DNA of 64,000 nt from contig DASPLX010000010.1 of NCBI GenBank assembly GCA_035627375.1, forward strand, positions 62,001 to 126,000, in the 5' to 3' direction. Within the stretch, counting starts at the first letter, position 1, and each line of letters opens with the position of its first letter. The notes beneath the pieces were generated by a model, which saw only the letters and a list, made by a program, of their open reading frames with translations, searched no databases and was not told the origin of the DNA. A program made the translations under genes and the position numbers. Of the stretch, positions 7,890 through 17,097 are shown piece after piece. This DNA comes from DASPLX01 sp035627375. GTDB taxonomy: Bacteria; Pseudomonadota; Gammaproteobacteria; Burkholderiales; Burkholderiaceae_D.

Positions 7890-9452
7890 CTAGTGCATTT
7901 TCGGGTATCCGGTGATCTCCTGGATCTCGCGGTACAGCGGTTGCAGGCGCGCATACATCTGCCGGTACACGCGGTGATACAGGGCATCGTAAGTCTTCGC
8001 GTGCAAGGGCTGCGGCTCGAACACGCGGCCGATGCGCGTCATGGACTTGATCGCGCTCGGGAAATCGGGATAGAGCTTGAGGCCGACCGCGGCGTCGATC
8101 GCGGCGCCGAGCCCTGACGTTTCGTAGATATGCGGGCGCGCGGTCGGCAGGCCGAAGATGTCGGCCGTCAGCTGCATCGCGGCGTCGCTCTGCGAGCCGC
8201 CGCCGGAGACGCGCAGCGCCGTGATCGGCACGCCGCTGCGCTTTTCGATGCGTTCCTTGCCTTCGCGCAGCGCATACGCCAGGCCTTCGAGGATGGCGCG
8301 GTAGAAATGGGCTCGCGTGTGCACGTCGCCGAAGCCGACGACGGCGCCCTTGGCTTCCGGCCCCGGCACCTTGATGCCGGGCGTCCAGTAGGGCTGCAGC
8401 ATCAAGCCCATCGAACCGGGCGGCACGGCGTTGACCAGTTCGTCGAACAGAGCCTCGGGCGCGACGCCTTGCTGCGCCGCCTGCAGCTTTTCGTGGTGGC
8501 CGAACTGCTCCTTGAACCAGTTGACCATCCAATAGCCGCGGAAGATCTGCACCTCGGTGTTGTAGGCGCCGGCCACCGCCGAAGGGTAGGGCGGGATATA
8601 GGGCGTGACCTCGAGGTATTTCCTGCTGGTGGTGTTGATCGTGGCCGTCGTGCCGTAGCTGATGCAGCCGATATGCGGTTCCAGGCAGCCGGCGCCGATC
8701 ACTTCGCAGGCCTTGTCGGCGGCGGCGGCGATCAGCGGCGTTCCGGCGGGAATGCCGGTGTCGCGCGCGGCCTCGGCATCGATCTCGCCGATCACCGTGC
8801 CGGGCGGCGCCAGCTCGGGCAGCATGTCCGGCCGGATCGGCAGCGCCTGCCATTTCCAGTCGCGCGGGCCGGCCCAGGCCAGGCGCTTGTAGTCGAACGG
8901 CACATAGCCGACCTGCGAACCGGCCGAGTCGACGTAGCGGCCGCACAGGCGGTAGTTCAGGTAGCCGGACAGGAGCAGGAACTTGTCGGTCCGGTCCCAG
9001 ATTTCCGGCTGGTTGGCGCGGATCCAGTTGGCTTCCGCTTCGCCGAGGAAGAAGCGGATCGTGTCGCCCACGCCGGCCAGCTTGAAGGCGGCGCGCCACA
9101 GCGCCGGCAGCCGCGGCAGTTCGGTCGTGCGGCGCTGGTCGAGCCACAGGATCGCGGGCCGCAGCGGCTTGCCGTGGCGGTCGAGATTGATCACGGTCCC
9201 GCGCTGGGTCGTGACGGCGACGCCCTTGATCGCCGCGCGCGGGATATCGGCTTCCGTCCACAGGCGCTGGCAGGCGGTGCACAGCGCCTGCCAATAGTCT
9301 TCGGGCTCGTGCTCCGCCCAGCCGGGCTGTTCGGAAAAATAGGCGTCGAAATGCACCTGCGACTTGGCAACGATGCGGCCGTGCAGATCGAACAGCAGCG
9401 CGCGCACGCTTTGCGTGCCGTTGTCGATCGACAGGATGTACTCGTTGCTCAT
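7890..9452 (-). CDS. FGGY-family carbohydrate kinase (glycerol-kinase-like)
   Basis: A 520-residue ATP-dependent sugar/polyol kinase. The start ATG 9452 has an AGGGAGGAG site, and the protein begins with the family's phosphate-binding loop (SIDNGTQS, residues 8-15). The second signature is near 414-428 (VSGGGSQSDAAMQL). It is last in an operon with a GlpD-like dehydrogenase and an AGPS-like FAD oxidase (order 12877 to 7890, 29 bp from the dehydrogenase gene). The neighbourhood suggests a glycerol-like or glyceryl-ether-derived substrate. It is not the canonical GlpK: the typical SRTMLYN-type segment is absent. Substrate is therefore inferred, not shown. Confidence 0.88.
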   Translation of the reverse strand: MSNEYILSIDNGTQSVRALLFDLHGRIVAKSQVHFDAYFSEQPGWAEHEPEDYWQALCTACQRLWTEADIPRAAIKGVAVTTQRGTVINLDRHGKPLRPAILWLDQRRTTELPRLPALWRAAFKLAGVGDTIRFFLGEAEANWIRANQPEIWDRTDKFLLLSGYLNYRLCGRYVDSAGSQVGYVPFDYKRLAWAGPRDWKWQALPIRPDMLPELAPPGTVIGEIDAEAARDTGIPAGTPLIAAAADKACEVIGAGCLEPHIGCISYGTTATINTTSRKYLEVTPYIPPYPSAVAGAYNTEVQIFRGYWMVNWFKEQFGHHEKLQAAQQGVAPEALFDELVNAVPPGSMGLMLQPYWTPGIKVPGPEAKGAVVGFGDVHTRAHFYRAILEGLAYALREGKERIEKRSGVPITALRVSGGGSQSDAAMQLTADIFGLPTARPHIYETSGLGAAIDAAVGLKLYPDFPSAIKSMTRIGRVFEPQPLHAKTYDALYHRVYRQMYARLQPLYREIQEITGYPKMH

Positions 9453-9481
9453 CGGGCTCCTCCCTATTTTTCGTTTTCGGT

Positions 9482-11110
9482 TCAGGCTGCCAGCGTCTGT
9501 CGCGCCGATCCTGCCTGGTCCCGGGCCGTCGCCGGGCGCGGCGGCAGGCTGTAATGCCGCCGCCACAGCGCGAGATAGTTCGCCTGTTCGTCGGCCCAGC
9601 GGCCGTCGTTCCAGCCGAGTTCTTCCTGGCAGATGGCGCGGATGCGCGGCAGCAGGCCGGCGCCGCCCTCGCGCACCAGCAGGCCGATGCGCGTGCGCCG
9701 CAGCAGCAGGTCTTCCAGGCGCTCCACGGCTTCGTGGCCGGCGGCCCAGCGCAATTCCGCCCATAGCGTGTCGGTGCCGGGAATCGCTTGCAATTCTCCC
9801 GCGTGCGCCGCCTGCAGGAGGGCGGCGGCATGGCGGCCGTAGCGGCCTTGCAGGCGCGCGCGCTGCCGCGCGCCGAGGCCGATATCGGCCGGCAGCGGTT
9901 CCGGGGCGCGGAAGATCGGTTGCGGCCGGAAGTCCGCGTGCCAGTGCGGCAGCAGGGCGGCCGCATGCTGGAGCGCGTCGAGGGCGATCAGGCGGAACGT
10001 GGTGAGCTTGCCGCCGGTGACGGTCAACAGGCCGTCCTCGAGCCAGACCACGTGGTCGCGACCTTCCTTCGACGGATCAGCCTTGCCGGTGTCGACCACC
10101 GGGCGCACGCCAGCATAGGTCGAGAGAATGTCGTCGCGCCCGATGTGCAGTTGCGGAAACTGGAAGGCGACGGCTTGCAGCAGATATTCGACTTCGTCCT
10201 CGGTGATCGCGGCCTCGGCGCGCATGTCTTCGCGATGGTCGATGTCGGTGGTGCCGACCAGCGTGGCGCCTTCCCACGGAAAGGCGAACACCGGGCGGCC
10301 GTCGCGCGGATGCATCAGGCTGACCGCTTGCGCGACCGGCAGGCGCCAGGCCGGAAAGATCAGGTGGCTGCCGCGCAGTGGGCGCAGCCGTTGCCGGTTC
10401 GGCGCGTCGCCGCGCAGTCGGTCGGCCCAGGCCCCGGTGGCGCTGACGACGACCTTGGCGCGGACTTCGTAGCTGGCGCCGCCCACGGCGTCGCGCAAGG
10501 CGACGCCGCTGACCTTGCCGTCGGTGCGCAGCAGGCCGGTCGCTTCGAGATAATTGAACGCCACGCCGCCGGCCGCGGCCGCTTCCTCGAGCACCCGCAG
10601 CACCAGCCGCGCATCGTCGGTCTTGGCGTCCGTGTAGCACAGGCCGCCGTTCAGTCCGTCCCGGCCGATGTGCGGCGCCAGCATCATGAATTCATCGGGC
10701 CGGTAGTAGTGGCGCTCGCGCCGGCCGGCCATCAGGTCGTAGAGGGCGAGTCCGAGCGAGAACAGGCGCCGGCCGGGCTTGCGGCCCCGGTAGTCGGCGA
10801 AGGCGAAGCTTTGCGGCTCGACCAGGCCGGCGGCCTCGTTGAGCAGGTGTTCGCGTTCGCGCACCGAGTCGCGCGTCAGGTGCAGCTTGCCTTCCTTGAG
10901 GTAGCGCAGGCCGCCGTGCACCAGTTTCGACGAGCGGCTCGAGGTGCCCCAGGCGAAATCGCGTTGTTCGACCAGCAAGGCTTTCAGGCCGTTGCGCGCC
11001 GCTTCGAGCAGGATGCCGGCGCCGGTGATGCCGCCGCCGATGATGACGATGTCCCAGCTGCGTTCGCCAAGCGTCGCCGGCAGATGATCGCGCCAGTCCC
11101 GTCGCCACAT
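9482..11110 (-). CDS. FAD-dependent glycerol-3-phosphate dehydrogenase family protein (GlpD-like)
   Basis: A 542-residue flavoprotein expected to oxidise glycerol 3-phosphate or a close relative to the keto form and pass electrons to quinone at the inner membrane. The FAD-binding loop GGGITGAG is at residues 25-32. It is followed by the family motif RSSKLVHGGLRYLKEGK. Other GlpD features are FPWEGATLVGTTDIDH and YAGVRPVV in the middle and VTGGKLTTFR further on. The start ATG 11110 lies 10 bp after the stop of the oxidase gene, so the three enzymes are probably translated from one message. The C-terminal domain is present. The operon context means it may serve a dedicated pathway rather than general glycerol use. 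Confidence 0.9.
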   Translation of the reverse strand: MWRRDWRDHLPATLGERSWDIVIIGGGITGAGILLEAARNGLKALLVEQRDFAWGTSSRSSKLVHGGLRYLKEGKLHLTRDSVREREHLLNEAAGLVEPQSFAFADYRGRKPGRRLFSLGLALYDLMAGRRERHYYRPDEFMMLAPHIGRDGLNGGLCYTDAKTDDARLVLRVLEEAAAAGGVAFNYLEATGLLRTDGKVSGVALRDAVGGASYEVRAKVVVSATGAWADRLRGDAPNRQRLRPLRGSHLIFPAWRLPVAQAVSLMHPRDGRPVFAFPWEGATLVGTTDIDHREDMRAEAAITEDEVEYLLQAVAFQFPQLHIGRDDILSTYAGVRPVVDTGKADPSKEGRDHVVWLEDGLLTVTGGKLTTFRLIALDALQHAAALLPHWHADFRPQPIFRAPEPLPADIGLGARQRARLQGRYGRHAAALLQAAHAGELQAIPGTDTLWAELRWAAGHEAVERLEDLLLRRTRIGLLVREGGAGLLPRIRAICQEELGWNDGRWADEQANYLALWRRHYSLPPRPATARDQAGSARQTLAA

Positions 11111-11119
11111 GGTGCCGCC

Positions 11120-12877
11120 TCAGCCGACGTGGATGCGTGGTCCCGGCTCCGCCCCTTCCCCGGTCGGGGAAAGGGACGGACATTCCTTCACCCGGGTAGA
11201 GGGAAGGTCGGGTTCGGCGGGGGCCGCGTCGCACAGCAGCTTCCCGGGGTTCATCATGCCGCGCGGATCGAAATGGCGGCACAGCTCGCGCAACGTGCGC
11301 ATGCCGAGTTCGCCCTTCTCGGCGGCCAGGTAGGGCGCGTGATCGACGCCGACGCCGTGCTGGTGGCTGATCGTGCCGCCGTTGGCCACGATCGCTTCGC
11401 ACACCGCCTGCTTCAGCGCTTTCCAGCGCGCCAGATCGGCATCGTAGCCGCCGGCCAGGCGGTAGACGAAGGTCGTGTAGACGCTCGCGCCCTGCGCATA
11501 GAGATGCGACAGGTGGGTGTAGGTATGCACGCTTTCGTCGAAACCGAGCAGGGCGTCGGCCGCGGCCCGCTCGACGGCTTGCATCATGCCGGTCACGCGC
11601 GGCCAGTCCACGGCGGTCTCGACGGTGTCGATCGCATAGCCCTGCCTCCAGGCGCTATTGCGCAGGTAGACGTTGCGGAACCGGTTCTGCTTCCATTTGT
11701 GGCCGATCATCTGGCCGACCGCGACGCCGCCGTGGCGGCGGGCGATGCGGAAGGCGCCCTTCAATGCATGCGCCACGGTGTCGGCACCGCCGGAGGCGCC
11801 GACCAGCAGCACGCACTTCCCTTCGCGGCAGCCGCGCCAGCCGAGCCAGGTCTCGAGCAGGCCGATCAGCGTCTTGTGGCCGGCGAGCGTCAGCGTGGTC
11901 AGGGTTTCGGTCGCGTTCGACAGGCGCAGCATCGACAGCGGCAGCTTGGCCTGCGCGATCGCGCGCACGGCTTCCTGCGCCTGGTCCCAGCCGGGAAAGA
12001 ACACGGCATGGAATTCCTCCCGCTGCGGCAGCGGCGAGACGCGCACCGTCGCTTCGGTCAGGATGCCGATCCGGCCTTCGGAACCCATCACGATCTCGCG
12101 CAGGTCGGGGCCGGCGGCGGAGGCCGGGAAGGTCGGGATGGCGAGCGTGCCGGCCGGGGTTTCGACCTTGCCGCCGGCGAACAACTGCTCGATGCGGCCG
12201 TAGCGCAGCGATTGCTGGCCCGACGAGCGGGTGACGACCCAGCCGCCGAGCGTGGAGTATTCGAAGGATTGCGGGAAATGCCCGAGCGTGTAGCCTTGCG
12301 CGCGCAATTGCGCTTCCAGGTCCGGGCCGACGACGCCGGCGCCGAAAGTGGCGAGCTGGGCCTGGCGATCGAGATCGAGCAGGCGCGAAAGGCGCGCGAG
12401 GCTGATCGTCAGCACCGGCTGCCCGGCGTCCGGCACGGTCAAATGGCCGACGACGCTGGTGCCGCCGCCATACGGAATCACCAAGGCGCCGCATTGCTGC
12501 GCATAATCGAGCAGGGCGCGCACGTCGTCGCTGCTCTCGGGGAAGGCGACGCCGTCCGGAACGTTGCCGATCTTGCCATGGCGCAGCTTGAGCCAGTCGG
12601 GCAGGCTCTGGCCGAGCGCATGGCGCACGCGCGTTTCCGGCGTGGCGTCGATCAGCGGGTGCGACGGCAGGCAAGGCAGGCGGCTGGCGGGAACCTGGCG
12701 GCAGACGTCGTCGAACGCCGCATCGGCCGGCGGCGTGCCGGCGCCGACGCGCTCGCGCAGGAAGGCCAGCGCATCGGCATTGATGGCGAATTCGATGCTG
12801 TCGTCTCCCCAGCCATTCCAGCGTCTCACGGCGTTTCCTTTCCTGATGTTCGCGACGGGTGGCTTGCTATACTTCAC
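11120..12877 (-). CDS. FAD-binding oxidase related to alkyl-DHAP synthase (AGPS-like)
   Basis: A 585-residue flavoprotein of the vanillyl-alcohol-oxidase/PCMH fold (FAD_binding_4 plus FAD-oxidase_C). The start is GTG 12877 with a GGAGGAAGG site 5 bp upstream; no better ATG lies nearby. The FAD-binding segment IPYGGGTSVVGH is near residues 133-144. GHFPQSFEYSTLGGW at about 196-210, followed by VTRSSGQQSLRYGRIE, is characteristic of the alkyldihydroxyacetonephosphate-synthase-like branch rather than of glycolate or D-lactate oxidases. First gene of the three-gene operon and divergent from the AraC-type regulator 80 bp away. Known AGPS makes ether bonds to DHAP. The bacterial homologues in such operons are mostly uncharacterised, so ether-lipid chemistry is a hypothesis. 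Confidence 0.88.
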   Translation of the reverse strand: MKYSKPPVANIRKGNAVRRWNGWGDDSIEFAINADALAFLRERVGAGTPPADAAFDDVCRQVPASRLPCLPSHPLIDATPETRVRHALGQSLPDWLKLRHGKIGNVPDGVAFPESSDDVRALLDYAQQCGALVIPYGGGTSVVGHLTVPDAGQPVLTISLARLSRLLDLDRQAQLATFGAGVVGPDLEAQLRAQGYTLGHFPQSFEYSTLGGWVVTRSSGQQSLRYGRIEQLFAGGKVETPAGTLAIPTFPASAAGPDLREIVMGSEGRIGILTEATVRVSPLPQREEFHAVFFPGWDQAQEAVRAIAQAKLPLSMLRLSNATETLTTLTLAGHKTLIGLLETWLGWRGCREGKCVLLVGASGGADTVAHALKGAFRIARRHGGVAVGQMIGHKWKQNRFRNVYLRNSAWRQGYAIDTVETAVDWPRVTGMMQAVERAAADALLGFDESVHTYTHLSHLYAQGASVYTTFVYRLAGGYDADLARWKALKQAVCEAIVANGGTISHQHGVGVDHAPYLAAEKGELGMRTLRELCRHFDPRGMMNPGKLLCDAAPAEPDLPSTRVKECPSLSPTGEGAEPGPRIHVG

Positions 12878-12957
12878 GAGCCTTCCTCCAATCGCTGAAG
12901 ATTAGGGAAAAACCATCGCCGTGTATTGCGCTTTCATGACAACCGATTTGTCCGATC

Positions 12958-14007
12958 ATGCCAAATCCGCCCTCCGCCCCCGATAGCGCCGGCGGCCGCG
13001 TGGCCGGGCCTTACCTGCAACCGCTGCTGGAGGCGGCCGCCGCGCGCGGCGTCACGCCCGCCATGCTGGCGCGCGCCGCCGGCCTGCGGGAAGACGCGCT
13101 GGAACCGTTGCCCGACTCGCTGTCGGCGCTCGACTATCTGCGCCTCATGGATGCCGGCGCCGCGTTGGCGGACGATCCGCACTTCGGCCTGCATGTCGGC
13201 GAGCGGGTCAAGCTCGGCACCTACAATGTCTACGGCCTGATCCTGCTGTCTTGCCGCGATTTCGGCCAGGCCTTGCAGCAGACCCTGCGTTTCGAAGGCC
13301 TGGCCCACGACCTCGGCCGCTCGGAACTGGCGGTCGAGGAAGGCGTCGCCGAGTACCGCTGGAGAAGCGCGCTGCCGCACGCCGGCCGGCACCTGGCCGA
13401 AAGCGTGTTCGCCGGCATCCAGGTGTTCGGCAACTGGCTGGCCGGCCGGCGGCTGCCGCCGGCCGACATCGCGTTCTCCCATCCCGAACCGGCCGATACC
13501 AGCGAGCACGAACGCATCTTCGGGTCCAAGGTCAGGTTCGGCGCCGCGCAGCACGCCGCGCGTTTCCCCGCCGCCCTGCTGAGCTGGCCGGTGCCGAATG
13601 CCGATATCGGCCTGTACCCGGTGCTGCAGCAGCATGCCGAGCAATTGCTGCGCGAAAAGGAGCGCGGCGAACGCGCGGCGCGCGAAGGCAGCATCGTCGC
13701 GCAGGTGCGCTCGGCCATCGTGCGCAACCTGGCGCAGGACCGGGTGCGCCTGCCCCTGATCGCGGAAGAACTCGCGATCACGCAGCGCACGCTGCAGCGC
13801 AAGCTCAAGGAAGCCGGCGTCAGTTTCCAGCAGGTGCTGGACCAGACCCGCCACGAATTGGCGCAGGATTATTTGAGGCAAGGCAATCTGAGCATCTCGG
13901 AAATCGCCTTCCTGCTCGGCTACCAGGAACAGAGTTCGTTCAATCATGCCTTCAAGGAGTGGACCGGGGTGAATCCCGGCGCCTGGCGCGGCAAGGTCGC
14001 GAACTGA
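12958..14007 (+). CDS. AraC-family transcriptional regulator (arabinose-binding-like N domain)
   Basis: A 349-residue regulator. Residues about 25-215 match the Arabinose_bd type of N-terminal domain (GLHVGERVKLGTYNVYGL, with CRDFGQALQ after it). The last 110 residues form the AraC double helix-turn-helix (LPLIAEELAITQRTLQRKLK; then FLLGYQEQSSFNHAFKEWTG). It is divergent from the kinase/dehydrogenase/oxidase operon with 80 bp between the starts, so it most likely controls that operon in response to its substrate. The start ATG 12958 lacks a strong ribosome-binding site. Confidence 0.92.
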   Translation: MPNPPSAPDSAGGRVAGPYLQPLLEAAAARGVTPAMLARAAGLREDALEPLPDSLSALDYLRLMDAGAALADDPHFGLHVGERVKLGTYNVYGLILLSCRDFGQALQQTLRFEGLAHDLGRSELAVEEGVAEYRWRSALPHAGRHLAESVFAGIQVFGNWLAGRRLPPADIAFSHPEPADTSEHERIFGSKVRFGAAQHAARFPAALLSWPVPNADIGLYPVLQQHAEQLLREKERGERAAREGSIVAQVRSAIVRNLAQDRVRLPLIAEELAITQRTLQRKLKEAGVSFQQVLDQTRHELAQDYLRQGNLSISEIAFLLGYQEQSSFNHAFKEWTGVNPGAWRGKVAN

Positions 14008-14079
14008 AGCGAATCGCCGCCGCCGTGCCGTCGCCATGCCGGCGCGACCCGGCAACTATGCCGCGCGGTATGAGTCGGA

Positions 14080-14868
14080 ATGACCATGGTCACCGTCGTA
14101 TTCCGCTTTTACGCCGAACTCAACGCCTTCCTCGCGCCGCCGCTGCGGCAGCGCGATTTCAACCGCGCCTGTGCCCGCGACGCAACCGCCAAGCACATGA
14201 TCGAGGCGCTCGGCGTGCCGCATACCGAGGTCGGCCTGGTGCTCGTGAACGGCGAACCCGCCGATCTTGCCTATCGCGTGCGCGACGGCGATCGCCTCGG
14301 CGTCTATCCGCACTTCCGTTCGCTGGCCCTGGCGCCGGCCGTCGATTCCGGCCCGGCGCGTTTCGTCGCCGACGCCCATGTCGGGCAACTTGCCCGCCAG
14401 CTGCGCATGCTCGGTTTCGACGTGCTCTATCGCAACAGCTATAGCGATGCCGAGGTCGCGCGCATGTCGGCGCAGCAGCGGCGCGTGGTGCTGACCCGCG
14501 ATCGCGACCTGCTGATCCGCAAGGATGTGGTGCTTGGCTGTTATCTGCATGCGCGATCGTGCGAAGAACAGTTGTGCGAGGTTCTATGGCGTTACCGGCT
14601 GTTCCCGCATGTGCGGCCGTTCAGCCGTTGCCTGGAATGCAATGGCTTGCTGCGGTCGGTCGATAAGCCGGCGATCGCCGATCAAGTGCCGCCATCCAGC
14701 CTGCTGCATTACGACATCTTCTTGCGCTGCGAAAGCTGCGGCCGGGTGTACTGGGAAGGCTCGCATGTCGCGCGCATGCGCCGCCGTATCGAGCACCTCC
14801 TGCGGCGCTGCGATCCCGGGAACAAGAACGGGAGCGAGGACGGGGGCGAACGCAAGCGCGCCGTTTGA
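14080..14868 (+). CDS. Mut7-C RNase-domain protein with N-terminal ubiquitin-like domain and zinc ribbon
   Basis: A 262-residue protein with the Mut7-C architecture. The N-terminal ~85 residues are a ubiquitin/ThiS-like fold (VVFRFYAELNAFL; VLVNGEPADLAYRVRDGDRL). A PIN-like Mut7-C domain follows (FVADAHVGQLARQLRMLGFDV; RDRDLL), with conserved acidic residues. A zinc ribbon has CLEC at about 184-187 and CESC at about 217-220. Family members are predicted RNases; none is well characterised in bacteria. A second start codon lies two codons downstream (14086). The gene is 72 bp after the AraC gene and may be independent. The Arg/Lys-rich tail is unremarkable. Confidence 0.9.
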   Translation: MTMVTVVFRFYAELNAFLAPPLRQRDFNRACARDATAKHMIEALGVPHTEVGLVLVNGEPADLAYRVRDGDRLGVYPHFRSLALAPAVDSGPARFVADAHVGQLARQLRMLGFDVLYRNSYSDAEVARMSAQQRRVVLTRDRDLLIRKDVVLGCYLHARSCEEQLCEVLWRYRLFPHVRPFSRCLECNGLLRSVDKPAIADQVPPSSLLHYDIFLRCESCGRVYWEGSHVARMRRRIEHLLRRCDPGNKNGSEDGGERKRAV

Positions 14869-14915
14869 CGGATTCTTGCCGTCGAGTCTCGCGCGGCGCC
14901 GATTGACAGCCCTCA

Positions 14916-16133
14916 ATGCGGGCCGCTCGAGCGTCCGCTACCTTGAACCGATTGCATTCAAATGGCAACGTCGTGCATATCGTCGATATCACCATGTTTT
15001 ATGCGGCCGAGGCCGGCGGTGTGCGGACCTACCTGACGGCCAAGACGGAATGGTTGAAGCGCCAGGCGCGGTTCCGGCATACGGTGGTGGGGCCGGCGTA
15101 TGGAAAGCGGCAAGCCGATCCGTTGTCGTTCATCGGTTTGCCCAGCGCGCCGATTCCTTGCGGGAACGGATTCCGCCTGCCGTACTCGATGCGTGCCGCG
15201 ACGCGCGTTCTGCGTGCACTGAAACCGGACCTGATCGAAGCCGGCGATCCCTACACGTGCGCCTGGGCGGCGTTGCGTGCCCGCGAGGAATTGAACGTGC
15301 CGGTGGTCGCCTACTACCATTCCGATCTGCCGCGAATCGCCGAACACCGCTTCGGCGCGGGCGCGCGGCGCCTGGCGGAGAAATATGTCGCCTCGTTGTA
15401 CGGCCGTTTCGATCTTGTGTTCGCGCCGAGCCGTCCGATCGCAGAGCGCCTGCGCGCGCTCGGGATCGAGCAAGTGCGGCATCAGCCGCTCGGCGTCGAT
15501 ACCGCGATTTTTTCGCCGGTGCGGCGCGATTCCGGATTGCGCGCGCGGCTCGGCCTGCCGCCCGAAGCCCGGCTACTCGTTTATGCCGGCCGCTTCACGC
15601 GCGAGAAGAAGCTGCGGGTCTTGATGCAAGCGATCCGCCTGCTCGGCGATCCGTATCATCTGCTTTTGGTCGGCAACGGCGACGCGTTGCCAATGCCGGC
15701 ATGGCGCGTGATCCGGCTTCCGTTCCAGCGTGATCCGCGTGTCCTGGCGGCAGTGATCGCCAGTTGCGACGCGCTGGTCCATCCGGGCGACCAGGAAACC
15801 TTCGGACTGATCGTGCTCGAAGCGATGGCATGCGGCGTGCCGGTCGTCGGCGTCGCGGCGGGCGGCGTGGCTGAACTGATCGATGACGATACCGGCGTGC
15901 TGGTGGCGCCGGGCGACGCCGAGGCGCTGGCGGCAGGTATCGACGCGCTGTATCGCGGCGATCTGAGGGGGCGGCGGGATTTGCGGCATCGAGGCGAAAA
16001 CGGCCGGCGCAAGGCACTCGCTCGCTACGATTGGAGCCTGATCATTCCGCAGCTCGTCGCGCAATACGCCGATCTGCTCGCCGCTCGGCAGAGAGCCGTC
16101 CCGCAAGTCGGATTGCCGTATGCCGCCGAGTGA
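14916..16133 (+). CDS. Glycosyltransferase family 4 (GT-B) protein
   Basis: About 405 residues. The N-terminal half is the acceptor-binding domain (HIVDITMFYAAEAGGVRTYL), and the C-terminal half is Glycos_transf_1 with LVYAGRFTREKKL and the E-x7-E motif ETFGLIVLE near residue 294. The enzyme should transfer a sugar from an activated donor to a lipid or polysaccharide. The true start is uncertain: ATG 14916 has no clear ribosome-binding site, and in-frame TTG/GTG codons near 14955-14980 lie closer to the conserved region. It overlaps the DUF2334 gene by 14 bp, so the two are co-transcribed and probably act on the same glycan or glycolipid. Confidence 0.9.
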   Translation: MRAARASATLNRLHSNGNVVHIVDITMFYAAEAGGVRTYLTAKTEWLKRQARFRHTVVGPAYGKRQADPLSFIGLPSAPIPCGNGFRLPYSMRAATRVLRALKPDLIEAGDPYTCAWAALRAREELNVPVVAYYHSDLPRIAEHRFGAGARRLAEKYVASLYGRFDLVFAPSRPIAERLRALGIEQVRHQPLGVDTAIFSPVRRDSGLRARLGLPPEARLLVYAGRFTREKKLRVLMQAIRLLGDPYHLLLVGNGDALPMPAWRVIRLPFQRDPRVLAAVIASCDALVHPGDQETFGLIVLEAMACGVPVVGVAAGGVAELIDDDTGVLVAPGDAEALAAGIDALYRGDLRGRRDLRHRGENGRRKALARYDWSLIIPQLVAQYADLLAARQRAVPQVGLPYAAE

Positions 16134-17097
16134 TGCGTCCCGGGTCTTGTGCGTCTCGATCCATGACGTCGCGCCGCAAACCTGGCCCCAGTGCGAATGC
16201 CTGCTGCGGACGATCGCGGATGTCGCTGCGATTCCGGTCACCCTGCTAGTGGTGCCTTTTTATCATCGTTCGCCGGTGCCGGTCGCCTGTCGCGCCGCCT
16301 ATGAACGCGCCCTGGAGCGGCGCTTGGCTCGCGGCGATGAACTGGCGCTGCACGGCTACACGCACCTGGACGAAGGGCCGCCGCCGCGCAACGTGGCCGA
16401 GCATTTCCGGCGATGGGTGTATACCCGGCGCGAAGGCGAGTTCGCCGCGCTCGAGGCGGGCGAGGCGCGACGCCGCATCGACGCCGGCCTGGCATGGTTC
16501 GCGCAACGGGAATGGCCGGTCGCAGGCTTCGTCGCGCCGGCCTGGCTGCTGGGAAGCGAAAGCTGGAGCGCGCTGCGCGAATTTCCTTTTCTCTACACGA
16601 CGACGCTGCGGCGGTTCCATCTTCTTCCGCAGCGGCGCATGCTATGGACGCCGAACCTGCACTATGCCGCCCGCAATGCCGCCGGCCGCTTATTGTCGCG
16701 CTGCCGCAATGCACGCTTGGCCTCGGCGGCGAAGGCCGCGCCGCTGGTCCGGTTCGGCTTGCATCCGGCCGATGCGCAACATCCGGAATTGCTGGACGAT
16801 TGCCGACGCCGTTTGGAGCGGTTGTTGGCGGACCGGCAGGCGGCAACCAAGATCGACTTCGCGTTACATGCTTCGAGCGGAGGGCTTTCAAGGCATCAGC
16901 AACTGATTGACGACTGTCTTGCTAGCCGGATCGACATCGGTGAATTGCAGGCCGACGCGAAAGCCGGTCGTTCCGACGCAGATACTGTAAATCACCTTCG
17001 CGACCGCCTCGATGTGGGCCGACTTGCCCTTGACGAGGGTTTCGAACACGATTCCGCAACTCGTCCCCGGAGGCACGTTCTCCGAAGCCATGACTGA
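16120..17097 (+). CDS. DUF2334 polysaccharide-deacetylase-like protein with an aberrant C-terminal extension
   Basis: The first ~245 residues are the DUF2334 domain, a divergent NodB-like deacetylase fold (VSIHDVAPQTW with the metal-binding Asp; ELALHGYTHLD with His ligands; FVAPAWL). It overlaps the glycosyltransferase gene and probably works in the same pathway. Family members usually end near residue 250. Here the frame runs on to 325 residues, passing 210 bp antisense through the convergent PilZ gene, and the tail has no domain character. A one-base shift near 16860 would instead end the protein at 16906, so a frameshift (real or a sequencing error) is likely. Treat the last 75 residues with suspicion. 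Confidence 0.8.
   Translation: MPPSDASRVLCVSIHDVAPQTWPQCECLLRTIADVAAIPVTLLVVPFYHRSPVPVACRAAYERALERRLARGDELALHGYTHLDEGPPPRNVAEHFRRWVYTRREGEFAALEAGEARRRIDAGLAWFAQREWPVAGFVAPAWLLGSESWSALREFPFLYTTTLRRFHLLPQRRMLWTPNLHYAARNAAGRLLSRCRNARLASAAKAAPLVRFGLHPADAQHPELLDDCRRRLERLLADRQAATKIDFALHASSGGLSRHQQLIDDCLASRIDIGELQADAKAGRSDADTVNHLRDRLDVGRLALDEGFEHDSATRPRRHVLRSHD

Noticed and set aside
9788..12898. 1036-residue plus-strand frame opposite the GlpD-like and FAD-oxidase genes
   Set aside because: Antisense shadow of two well-recognised genes; its sequence is Arg/Gln/Ala-rich with no domain character. High GC keeps such frames open.
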